Below are positions 27,670 through 35,477 of a stretch of 64,000 nucleotides of DNA, piece by piece. Every line of letters begins with the position of its first letter. Position 1 is the stretch's first letter. Location of the stretch: the NCBI GenBank assembly GCA_009380025.1, contig WHSP01000003.1, positions 1 to 64,000 of the forward strand, written 5' to 3'. The DNA is from Gemmatimonas sp. (GTDB taxonomy: Bacteria; Gemmatimonadota; Gemmatimonadetes; Longimicrobiales; Longimicrobiaceae). The translations under genes were made by a program, and so were the position numbers. The notes under the pieces were generated by a model. That model had not been told where the DNA came from and ran no database searches. It was given only the letters and a program-made list of their open reading frames with translations.

Positions 27670-29514
27670 ATGAGTCAGGACGTAGCTTTCGTCGGAAAAC
27701 TGAAGCACCTGCCGAGCGGGCCCGGCGTCTATCTGATGAAGGCGCCCGACGGGGAAGTGCTGTACGTAGGGAAGGCAAAATCGCTCCGGTCCCGCGTCCG
27801 TTCCTATTTCGGAGCCGGGGTCACCGAATCGGTGAAGACCCAGGAGCTGGTTCGCAGGATTGCCGATGTCGACACGATCGTGGTCGGCTCGGAAGCGGAA
27901 GCGCTGATCCTCGAGAACAACCTCATCAAGGAATATCGTCCGCGTTTCAATATCAATCTGCGGGACGACAAGACGTATCCGTACGTCAAAGTGACGGTGA
28001 GGGAGCCCTTTCCGCGGGTGTTCGTCACTCGGCGGCTGATCCGGGACGGTTCCAGGTACTTCGGCCCGTACACAAACGTCGGCCGGATGCGTCACCTCCT
28101 GGAAGTAGTCAAGCGCTTGTACACCGTCCGGTCCTGCCACTATCGACTCCCGACCGAAGCACCGCCGAGGCCTTGTCTGGACTACCACATCGGCCGGTGC
28201 AAGGCGCCGTGTGTGGGGCTCCAGAGCGAAGAGGACTATCGTGCGATGATCGACGAAGTGGTCGACATTCTGGGCGGACACACAAAGCGCGCCGCCCGTC
28301 GGATCCGCCAGGAGATGGAGGAGGCCGCCCGCGAGATGCGCTTCGAGCGTGCGGCCGAGCTTCGCGACGCACTGGCTCACCTGGAGCGGCTGGAGGCACA
28401 GCAGAAGATCGTCGACATCTCAGGATCGGACCGTGACGTCATCGGACTGGCCCGCGACGGAAACGAGGCATGTGGCGTTGTGCTACGGATTCGGGAAGGG
28501 AAGCTCCTCGCGCGCGAGGCCGTGAACCTCGTCAACCTCGACGGCGAAGCTGACGATGCGGTGATGGGCACCTTTGCGACACGCTTCTATACCAGTCGCT
28601 CCCAGGACGAGACGATCGATGTGCCGCCTGAGGTCCTCTTTCCGATCGACTTCGAAGACCGACCGGTGCTCGAAGCATGGCTGCGCGATAAGGTAGGCCG
28701 CTCGGTCCGAACCCACGTACCTCGCCGGGGAGAGAAGGTTCGCCTCGTCGAGCTCGCCGCCCAGAATTCGAGACATGTGTTGGAAGAGCGCAAGCTTCTC
28801 GGCGACGGCTCGTCCGCACGTGCGCCCGACGCCCTGTACGAGTTGCAAGAGCTTCTCGAACTGCCGAACGTCCCGAGGACGATTGCGTGCTTCGACGTCT
28901 CGCACACGCAGGGAAGTGAGACCGTAGCATCCGCGGTCTTCGTTACCAACGGAGCACCCGACCGGGCAGAGTATCGGCGCTTCCGAATCCGCGGAGAATG
29001 GGGGAACGATGATTATCGGTCTCTCGAAGAAGCCCTTCTGCGCTATCTGCGACGACGCCTCGAGGAGGATCGTGGTCTGCCCGACCTGCTCGTGATCGAT
29101 GGCGGGAAAGGCCAGCTGGGGGCGGCGCGCGCAGCGCTGGAGGCCCTCGACCTGTCGCAGCAGCCGGTCATCAGCCTCGCCAAACGCGAGGAGGAAGTGT
29201 TCGTGCCCGGGCGACCGGATCCGATTCGTCTGCCCAGGCGCTCGGCGGCGTTGAGGCTGCTCCAGCGGGCCAGAAATGAAGCGCACCGCTTCGCGATTAC
29301 GTACAATCGAAAGCTGCGAACGCGACGCACGGTCACGTCGGGGCTGGCCGAGATCGCCGGGGTCGGCCCCGCGCGGCAAAGGGCCCTCCTCGCGCGGTTT
29401 GGCTCCGTTCGGGCCATCGGGAAGGCAAGCGCCGAGGAGATCTCCGGTGTACCTGGCATCGGCCCCGCTCTTGCGCAAACCATCTTGGAACACGTCAATC
29501 AAAACCAGGGCTGA
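27670..29514 (+). CDS. uvrC: UvrABC excinuclease subunit C
   Basis: Makes both incisions in nucleotide excision repair. The 614-residue product has the GIY-YIG nuclease domain ('GPGVYLMKAPDGEVLYVGKA', residues about 18-37), a UVR motif ('[20 protein letters not shown]'), the RNase H-like domain ('ACFDVSHTQGSETVASAVF', 'DLLVIDGGKGQL') and C-terminal helix-hairpin-helix repeats ('LAEIAGVGPARQRALLARFG', 'ISGVPGIGPALAQTI'). ATG 27670 is preferred over GTG 27637 because homology begins shortly after it. Confidence 0.96.
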   Translation: MSQDVAFVGKLKHLPSGPGVYLMKAPDGEVLYVGKAKSLRSRVRSYFGAGVTESVKTQELVRRIADVDTIVVGSEAEALILENNLIKEYRPRFNINLRDDKTYPYVKVTVREPFPRVFVTRRLIRDGSRYFGPYTNVGRMRHLLEVVKRLYTVRSCHYRLPTEAPPRPCLDYHIGRCKAPCVGLQSEEDYRAMIDEVVDILGGHTKRAARRIRQEMEEAAREMRFERAAELRDALAHLERLEAQQKIVDISGSDRDVIGLARDGNEACGVVLRIREGKLLAREAVNLVNLDGEADDAVMGTFATRFYTSRSQDETIDVPPEVLFPIDFEDRPVLEAWLRDKVGRSVRTHVPRRGEKVRLVELAAQNSRHVLEERKLLGDGSSARAPDALYELQELLELPNVPRTIACFDVSHTQGSETVASAVFVTNGAPDRAEYRRFRIRGEWGNDDYRSLEEALLRYLRRRLEEDRGLPDLLVIDGGKGQLGAARAALEALDLSQQPVISLAKREEEVFVPGRPDPIRLPRRSAALRLLQRARNEAHRFAITYNRKLRTRRTVTSGLAEIAGVGPARQRALLARFGSVRAIGKASAEEISGVPGIGPALAQTILEHVNQNQG

Positions 29515-29533
29515 TCGGAACGATACCCCAAGG

Positions 29534-30580
29534 ATGAAGATCGCCGTCCTGCTTGGAGGAACGACCGTCGAAAGGGAAGTATCGCTCGCCAGCGGCCTCG
29601 CAGTGACCCAGGCCCTACGCGAGAAGGGACATACTGTGCGAGTGATCGACACGGCCCGTGGATTCGTCCCTCCGGACGAGGAACGGGAACTTCTCCCCGA
29701 AGGGGTCCACAGCGCGCCGCCGGACGACCTCGAATCGGCGCTCTCGCCGTCCGACATCCCGAGAATTCCCCAGCTCCGAGAAGCCGACCTCGCTTTCCTC
29801 GCATTACACGGCGGGATCGGGGAAGACGGACGACTCCAGGTGCTCCTCGAGCTGAGTGGAATCCCGTACACGGGCAGCGGGCCACTGGGATCGGGCATCG
29901 CAATGGACAAGGACGTTTCCAAGCGGCTGCTCCGCGATGCAGAGATCCCGATTCTGCCGTGGCGCGTGGCGCGTGCGCCCGATCTGTCCTATGACCGAGA
30001 TACGATCGAACAGGTGATCGGCTTTCCTTGTATCGTGAAGCCGTCTCGACAGGGATCGAGCGTGGGAGTCATCGTCGTCAGCGGTATCGGGGAGCTTCAC
30101 GATGCGGTCGGGGAGGCCTCGAGATTCGATTCCGAGGTGATGATCGAGCGCTACGCCCGTGGCCGCGAACTGACGATCAGCATCGTGGGCGACGAGCCGC
30201 TCCCACCCATCGAGATTCGCCCTAAGACGGGACTCTACGACTACGAGGCAAAGTATACGGCCGGGATGACCGAATACGTTTGCCCCGCACCCCTCGAAGG
30301 CGAGCTGACCACGCGGGCCCAGCGCTTCGCGTTCCGCGCCTTTCGGGTACTCAAGTTGTCCGGGTACGCGAGAATCGACTTCATCCTCGCCGAGGATAGG
30401 CTCTACTGTCTGGAAGCCAACACCCTGCCAGGCATGACCGCCACTAGCCTCTTACCCAAGGCGGCGGCTGCCGTCGGCGTTTCGTTCCCGGACCTTTGCG
30501 AGCGCATCGTGATGATCTCGCTCCAGGATAGCCCGTCCCCCGGTGAGCCGAGGAACCGGTCCGGGGGGCTGGGGTTCTAA
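29534..30580 (+). CDS. ddl: D-alanine--D-alanine ligase
   Basis: ATP-grasp enzyme making D-Ala-D-Ala for peptidoglycan. From ATG 29534 the product is 348 residues; the track's start at 29276 lies in uvrC. Signatures are 'KIAVLLGGTTVEREVSLASG' (N-terminus), 'HGGIGEDGRLQVLLELSGIP', 'GSGIAMDKDVSKRLL', 'VKPSRQGSSVGV' and 'EANTLPGMTATSLLPKAAAA'. Active-site segments look complete. The N-terminal His-Gly-Gly of the substrate site is present. It lies 19 nt after uvrC. Confidence 0.95.
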   Translation: MKIAVLLGGTTVEREVSLASGLAVTQALREKGHTVRVIDTARGFVPPDEERELLPEGVHSAPPDDLESALSPSDIPRIPQLREADLAFLALHGGIGEDGRLQVLLELSGIPYTGSGPLGSGIAMDKDVSKRLLRDAEIPILPWRVARAPDLSYDRDTIEQVIGFPCIVKPSRQGSSVGVIVVSGIGELHDAVGEASRFDSEVMIERYARGRELTISIVGDEPLPPIEIRPKTGLYDYEAKYTAGMTEYVCPAPLEGELTTRAQRFAFRAFRVLKLSGYARIDFILAEDRLYCLEANTLPGMTATSLLPKAAAAVGVSFPDLCERIVMISLQDSPSPGEPRNRSGGLGF

Positions 30581-30612
30581 GGTACAAACCCCAAAGGCGA
30601 GCTCCATCGAGA

Positions 30613-31458
30613 ATGGCGTATTCTGCAGGCGTCTCCAACCCGTTCGGCTTCGTCGTCACCCCCTGGGTAAAGAAGCTGCTGATCGCGAATGCCATTGCAT
30701 TCCTGATCACGCTCGCCTTCGGTGGACTCGTCGAGTACCTCGTATTCTCTCCCACCAGTGTGATCCCGTGGGTCTGGACGCCGATCACCTACATGTTCGT
30801 CCACGTCGGGTTCTTCCACCTCTTCTTCAACATGTTGGTCCTGTTCTTCTTCGGACCACCTCTCGAGGAGCGCTGGGGATCCCGTGAGTTCGTCAAATTC
30901 TATTTCATCGCCGGCCTCGGCGGAGCGCTTCTCTCCTTTCTCTTCCCGTATCCAATCGCCGGCGCTTCCGGCGCCATCTACGGCGTCATGGTCGCCTTCG
31001 CTTACTACTGGCCCGACAACCCCATCTACATTTGGGGCATCTTTCCCATCAAGGCGAAGTGGCTCGTCGTCTTCATCGTCGGCCTCGACCTTTTCTACGC
31101 CCTGGCCGGCGACTCCTCCGGCGTCGCCCGCCTCGCGCACCTCGGCGGCGCTTTCACCGCCTTCGGCTACCTCAAGTCCCCGTGGGCGCCGGCGGCCTGG
31201 GGTTCTGTTCCCACCAAGCCTCGCCGCAAGCGACCCAGGAGCTGGAACGTCTTCTCCGGCCTCGGAAAGGGAACCACGGAGCAGAACGAGATCCCGCAAC
31301 GTCCCGTCGTCGCTGCAGCGAAGCGTGCCGAGGCCCATCGTGCTCTGGACGAGGTCGATCAAATCCTCGACAAGATCAACGAGGGTGGCATCTCCTCGCT
31401 GACCGAGGACGAACGTCGACGGCTCGAAGAAGCCAGCCGCAACTTCCGCTCGAACTAA
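30613..31458 (+). CDS. Rhomboid-family intramembrane serine protease
   Basis: A 281-residue membrane protein with rhomboid landmarks: 'HVGFFHLFFNMLVLFFFG' (the HxxxN helix), the catalytic serine in 'GASGAIYGVMVAFAYYW' and the catalytic histidine in 'RLAHLGGAFTAFGYLKS'. Membrane segments cover about residues 15-200. The C-terminal 85 residues are charged and cytosolic-like, with a helical tail ('RRLEEASRNFRSN') seen in other bacterial members. Substrates cannot be inferred. It lies at the end of the long plus-strand block and faces the convergent DPM-like gene. Confidence 0.93.
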   Translation: MAYSAGVSNPFGFVVTPWVKKLLIANAIAFLITLAFGGLVEYLVFSPTSVIPWVWTPITYMFVHVGFFHLFFNMLVLFFFGPPLEERWGSREFVKFYFIAGLGGALLSFLFPYPIAGASGAIYGVMVAFAYYWPDNPIYIWGIFPIKAKWLVVFIVGLDLFYALAGDSSGVARLAHLGGAFTAFGYLKSPWAPAAWGSVPTKPRRKRPRSWNVFSGLGKGTTEQNEIPQRPVVAAAKRAEAHRALDEVDQILDKINEGGISSLTEDERRRLEEASRNFRSN

Positions 31459-31491
31459 CCTTCCGGCGTAATTCCGGAGTCACCAAAGTCC

Positions 31492-31594
31492 GTCATCCCC
31501 CGTGTCACAAAAGTCGTCATGCGGGGATCCAGCCTGGGATCGAGTCGCCCCGTCGGCTTCGAGCCTCCTGCATTCCCGCCTTCGCGGGAATGAC
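31492..31594. repeat. Dispersed palindromic repeat, copy 2
   Basis: The core 'gatcgagtcgccccgtcggcttc' and right arm 'attcccgccttcgcgggaatgac' match copy 1 at 14127-14211. The left arm is rearranged: 'gtcatcccc' is followed by 'cgtgtcacaaaagtcgtcatgcggggatcc', as though a second unit end were inserted. It lies in the convergent gap between the rhomboid gene and the DPM-like gene and could act as a bidirectional terminator. An AT-rich block ('tacgtataatgtacgttatgtaaac') follows. Confidence 0.8.
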
Positions 31595-31669
31595 AGATGG
31601 CGGACGCGCAATGGTACGTATAATGTACGTTATGTAAACTTACGTCCTTCCCTCCCGTCGAGACCGGCC

Positions 31670-32389
31670 TCACAGCTTGCCCCAAATCGAAAGCCATCGG
31701 AGCCGCCAGACGCGCCAGACCGCCTCCCAGATGATCCGACGGGACATTTTGCTCACGCCAATGTCACGGTCGACGAACATGATCGGGATCTCGCCGAGGC
31801 GGAAACGTCGACGCCAGGCTCGGAAGCTCATCTCGATCTGGAAGGCGTATCCGTTGGACTCGACGAGATCGAGCGGAATCGCCTCGAGGACCTCACGGCG
31901 GAAGCACTTGAAGCCGCCGGTCAGATCGGCCACGGGTACACCGGTGACCCATCTTGCATAGACGTTGGCGAAGTAGCTCAGCAGGAGCCGTGTAATTGGC
32001 CAGTTGACGACGGTTACGCGGCCGTGGAGGTATCGCGACCCGAGGACGACATCGAAGCGCTGGATCGCCTCGAGGAACTTCGGGATATGTTCGGGGTCGT
32101 GGGAGAAATCGGCGTCCATCTCGAGCATGCACTCGAAATCGTGCTCGAGTCCCCACTTGAAGCCGGCGACGTAGGCGGTGCCGAGGCCGAGTTTACCGGC
32201 GCGGTGGAGGACGTGAAGGCGGGGCTCCTCGCAGGCGATCTCGTCGGCGATCCGGCCGGTCCCGTCCGGTGATCCGTCGTCGACGACGAGGATCTCAAGC
32301 TCGGGATCCTGGCGAAGGATGAGCGGGACGAGTCGCGGGAGGTTTTCGCGTTCGTTATAGGTAGGGACGATGACGAGAGCGCGGGGCAC
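31670..32389 (-). CDS. Polyprenol-phosphate sugar synthase (DPM1-like GT2)
   Basis: A GT2 enzyme that transfers a sugar (mannose in DPM1) from a nucleotide sugar to polyprenyl phosphate. From GTG 32389 the product is 239 residues; the track's 353-residue frame extends into the divergent gene and is rejected. Motifs are 'VIVPTYNERENLPRLVPLIL', 'VVDDGSPDGTGRIAD', 'EMDADFSHDPEHIPKFL' and 'LTGGFKCFRREVLEAI'. It lacks the C-terminal membrane helices of some relatives, like eukaryotic-type soluble DPM1. It sits divergently from a glycosyltransferase operon and probably supplies it with a lipid-linked donor. Confidence 0.92.
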   Translation of the reverse strand: MPRALVIVPTYNERENLPRLVPLILRQDPELEILVVDDGSPDGTGRIADEIACEEPRLHVLHRAGKLGLGTAYVAGFKWGLEHDFECMLEMDADFSHDPEHIPKFLEAIQRFDVVLGSRYLHGRVTVVNWPITRLLLSYFANVYARWVTGVPVADLTGGFKCFRREVLEAIPLDLVESNGYAFQIEMSFRAWRRRFRLGEIPIMFVDRDIGVSKMSRRIIWEAVWRVWRLRWLSIWGKL

Positions 32390-32419
32390 GCCTTTGATTA
32401 GGGGGTGGATGCGCTTGAG

Positions 32420-32437
32420 CCGACGAAATTTCGGCGG
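32420..32437. promoter_or_regulatory. Operator-like imperfect palindrome in a divergent promoter region
   Basis: 'ccgacgaaatttcggcgg' is an 18-bp palindrome with a single mismatched pair, in the 96-bp gap between the divergent DPM-like and GT4 genes. A 'ttgaga' -35-like hexamer follows at 32442. This would suit a dimeric regulator acting on both genes, but no regulator gene is nearby. Confidence 0.35.
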
Positions 32438-32485
32438 TAAGTTGAGAAAAAACGCAAGATAGGTACGTCCAATCCGGACGACAAG

Positions 32486-33718
32486 GTGAGAATTCTCTAT
32501 ATTGTAACGGCGTTTCCACGGCACCACGGTGACGTGATCACCCCCTGGTTGACGGAAACGATCGAGCGTTTGCGGAAGCGTGGAATCGACGTAGAGGTGA
32601 TGGCGCCGAGCTATCGGGGCCAGCATCAGCAGGTTTCGTCGGGAGTCCGGGTGCATCGCTTTCGCTATGCGCCAGCGGGTCTGGAGACGCTTACCCACGA
32701 TCAGACCGTTCCGGATCGGTTGAGAGATCACCCGCTGTACGCGGCTCTCCTACCGGGGTACGTGGTTGCCGGGTCGATCGCCGCGGCGCGCCTTGCGCGA
32801 AGTGGGGGCTTCGATGTCATCCACGCCTTCTGGCCTCTTCCCCACGGGATTTTCGGCCTCGCGGCTCGCGGCGTCGCCCGCGTTCCGCTGGTTTCGACGT
32901 TCTTTGGCGCCGAACTCCGTTGGGTTACCCGCCAGCTGCCGTACCTCACGCCCTTGCTGAAGGCGATCATCCGTCGTTCTGACGCCGTCACGGCGATCTC
33001 CAACCACACCGCCGGCGAGGTTCGGAGCCTGGTTCCAGCCGCGAACGTCGTTCGAATTCCCTTCGGCGCGGCGATCGAAGCGCCGGAAACCGCGACGAAC
33101 GGCGGCGCTCATGCCTCCGCATCCGAGGAGTATCGCCTCCTCTTTGTTGGCCGGCTGGTGGAGCGCAAGGGAATGGAACTGCTCCTGCGGGCGATCGCCC
33201 ACCTACGGCGGGAGTGCCCCGTCTCGTTGACGGTGGTCGGCGACGGCCCACTCCGTCCTCAACTGGAAAGGCTCGCTTCGGGAATGAGAATCGAGGAGTC
33301 GGTGCGTTTCACGGGCTACGTTTCGGTCGAGGAGTTGGGCCGCCTGTACTCGATGGCCGACGCGTTCGTCCTTCCCGCCGTACAGGACTCGAAGGGTGAC
33401 GTCGAAGGGTTGGGCGTTGTCCTGATCGAGGCATTGACGCACGGCATCCCCGTCATCGCGAGCCGGTCCGGAGGGATCCCAGACATCGTGCGCGACGAAG
33501 AGACCGGCCTGCTGGTCGACCCTGGAGATGTGGAATCGCTTAGCGCCGCAATTCGAAGGCTGAGGGCCGACCCCGATCTCGCCCGACGCCTGGTCGATTC
33601 CGGCCGGCAGCACGTCGCCAAAACGTTCTCGTGGGATGTGATCGTGAACGACCTGCAGGCCCTTTACGAGCAGCTCGCCCTCCAGCCCGGGACCGTTTCG
33701 TCGAGGCACGGCGCGTGA
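32486..33718 (+). CDS. Glycosyltransferase family 4 protein
   Basis: A 410-residue GT-B enzyme. N-terminal 'RILYIVTAFPRHHGDVITPW' fits the acceptor domain. The donor domain shows 'LLFVGRLVERKGMELLLRAI', 'FTGYVSVEELGRLYSMADAF' and the GT4 EX7E-type region 'EGLGVVLIEALTHGIPVIAS' followed by 'GGIPDIVRDEETGLLVDPGD'. It starts at GTG 32486 with 'acaagg' upstream. The stop overlaps the methyltransferase start (GTGA). Acceptor and donor sugars are unknown; context suggests a surface glycan or glycolipid. Confidence 0.92.
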   Translation: MRILYIVTAFPRHHGDVITPWLTETIERLRKRGIDVEVMAPSYRGQHQQVSSGVRVHRFRYAPAGLETLTHDQTVPDRLRDHPLYAALLPGYVVAGSIAAARLARSGGFDVIHAFWPLPHGIFGLAARGVARVPLVSTFFGAELRWVTRQLPYLTPLLKAIIRRSDAVTAISNHTAGEVRSLVPAANVVRIPFGAAIEAPETATNGGAHASASEEYRLLFVGRLVERKGMELLLRAIAHLRRECPVSLTVVGDGPLRPQLERLASGMRIEESVRFTGYVSVEELGRLYSMADAFVLPAVQDSKGDVEGLGVVLIEALTHGIPVIASRSGGIPDIVRDEETGLLVDPGDVESLSAAIRRLRADPDLARRLVDSGRQHVAKTFSWDVIVNDLQALYEQLALQPGTVSSRHGA

Positions 33719-34341
33719 GCGGAACCGATTGGACGAAGTTCCGAGTCGAGCGGATTTCGGCCGCAACCTTCCTGAAACGCAACCTCATCCATACGGACCT
33801 GCTCACCGCAGCCGTGCGTCGAGCGAAGGGATCCCTTCTGGAAGTCGGGGTCGGCAGCGGCGCGCAGAGCGCTTTGGTGAGCCGTCTCGTGCCGTGTACC
33901 ATCGCTCTCGACAACGACCCTCGCATCATCACCGCCGCTCGGCCGAATCTCGAACGGTTCGGCAACGGCGTGCACCTGGTGCGAGGCGACGCGTTCGCCC
34001 TTCCCTTCGCGGACGGATCCTTCGGCGTAGCGATCTCCCAGGGGCTGATGGAGCACTTCGATGATGCACGGATCCAGAACCTGCTGCGAGAACAGCTCCG
34101 GGTCTGCAACTCCGTCGTCTTCAGCGTTCCCTCGGACCGCTACCCACGTCAGGATGTGGGGGACGAGCGGCTGATGGCCCCAATGAAGTGGCTGTCGCTC
34201 GTCGAGGCGGCGGTAGACACAACTGTTTATCGCGCCGCCGCTCGATACTATCGCTTCGATCCCGAAAGCCTCAAGTACTCTCTGCACGCCCGCCGGAGCC
34301 TCGGCGGCTTCAGCGTCCTGGTCACCATCGACCCGCGCTGA
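33715..34341 (+). CDS. Class I SAM-dependent methyltransferase
   Basis: From GTG 33715 (overlapping the upstream stop) the product is 208 residues. SAM-binding motif I is 'GSLLEVGVGSGAQSALVSRL', the acidic residue ending strand 2 is in 'IALDNDPRIITAA', and 'VRGDAFALPFADGSFGVAIS' follows as in Methyltransf_11 proteins. 'SQGLMEHFDD' is the post-motif segment. The longer frame from 33631 lies within the GT4 gene. Methylation of a sugar or of a lipid-linked glycan end is likely from context, not shown. Confidence 0.88.
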   Translation: MSGTDWTKFRVERISAATFLKRNLIHTDLLTAAVRRAKGSLLEVGVGSGAQSALVSRLVPCTIALDNDPRIITAARPNLERFGNGVHLVRGDAFALPFADGSFGVAISQGLMEHFDDARIQNLLREQLRVCNSVVFSVPSDRYPRQDVGDERLMAPMKWLSLVEAAVDTTVYRAAARYYRFDPESLKYSLHARRSLGGFSVLVTIDPR

Positions 34342-34346
34342 GAGTG

Positions 34347-35477
34347 ATGCTCCGCGTCCTTCACTGCATCTACGACGATCCTGGGAATCCGTGGGTCGCG
34401 GGCGGAGGGTCGGTGCGAGTCTACGAAATCTATCGACGACTGGCCGATCGATTGCGGTCGATCACCGTCGCGACTGGCACTTTTCCGGGGGCGCGCGAGG
34501 AAGAGATCGAAGGGGTTGGGTATAAGCGGCTGGGTTTCGCGACGCCCTATGCGCTCAGCCGACTGAGCTACTCGTACGCTGCGAGCCGATTGCTATCCAG
34601 CGGCGCCTATGACGTGGCGGTTTATGACTTCTCGACCTACACTCCCCTGCGCATTCCTGGGAACCGCGCAATTGGGATCACGGTCCATCACCTCACGGGT
34701 GAGACCGCGCTCTCCCGATGGGGTCCAGTGCTGGGCCGGATGGTGGTCGGGCAGGAGATTCGTCGCCTACGTCGGGGTCGCTTCTTTTCTGCGACATCCA
34801 GAGCGACCGAGGGAAGGCTCCGGGCGCTGCTCGGACCCGAAGCCGAGATTCATCTGATTCAGGCTGGTGTTCCGGACGAGCTCTTCGTGCAGCCGAGGCG
34901 AGAAGCCGACTACCTGCTGTATTTCGGCCGGCTCGACTGGGTCCACAAAGGCCTCGACGTCTTGCTCCGTGCGATGGCAGCGGTGATACGCACCGATCCG
35001 GACGTTCGACTGAAGGTCGCGGGTCGCGGGAAGGACGCCGACCGGGTCCTGGAGGCCGCGCAGGAGCTCGGCATTCGAGACAATGTCGAGCTCGTAGGAG
35101 CGGTGGACGATGGGACACGGGCAGAGCTGCTAGCGGGTGCGCAAGCCATGCTGATGCCATCTCGTTTCGAAGGCTTCGGAATGGCCGCGGCGGAGGCTAT
35201 GGCCGCAGGCGTCCCGTTGATCGCGTCGCGGGCTGGCTCCCTGCCTGAGGTGGTCGATCCACCGGAGGGTGGAGTTCTGGTCCCGGTTGGCGATTCCGAT
35301 GCACTCGCTCGAGCCACGATCGAGCTATTGCACGACGACACGCGGCGAAGGGAGCTGAGTCGGACCGCCCGACTCTCCGCCGAGCGGTTCCGTTGGGACC
35401 GCGTCGCGGAGCAGCATCTGCATTTTCTCCATGCGATCTACTCAGCCGCTGGATCCACGTCTGGAAGAGGGAGATGA
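34347..35477 (+). CDS. Glycosyltransferase family 4 protein
   Basis: A 376-residue GT-B enzyme from ATG 34347, 5 nt after the methyltransferase stop (GTG 34344 is an alternative). The N-terminal domain has 'NPWVAGGGSVRVYEIYRRLA', a glycine loop usual in GT4. The donor domain has 'LLYFGRLDWVHKGLDVLLRA', 'VAGRGKDADRV' and 'PSRFEGFGMAAAEAMAAGVP', the EX7E region. Its TGA overlaps the ATG of the YfhO-like gene. It is a second enzyme of the same pathway as its neighbours; specificity is unknown. Confidence 0.92.
   Translation: MLRVLHCIYDDPGNPWVAGGGSVRVYEIYRRLADRLRSITVATGTFPGAREEEIEGVGYKRLGFATPYALSRLSYSYAASRLLSSGAYDVAVYDFSTYTPLRIPGNRAIGITVHHLTGETALSRWGPVLGRMVVGQEIRRLRRGRFFSATSRATEGRLRALLGPEAEIHLIQAGVPDELFVQPRREADYLLYFGRLDWVHKGLDVLLRAMAAVIRTDPDVRLKVAGRGKDADRVLEAAQELGIRDNVELVGAVDDGTRAELLAGAQAMLMPSRFEGFGMAAAEAMAAGVPLIASRAGSLPEVVDPPEGGVLVPVGDSDALARATIELLHDDTRRRELSRTARLSAERFRWDRVAEQHLHFLHAIYSAAGSTSGRGR

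Noticed and set aside
32390-32731. N-terminal extension of the DPM-like ORF
   Set aside because: It overlaps the divergent GT4 gene; GT2 homology begins at GTG 32389.
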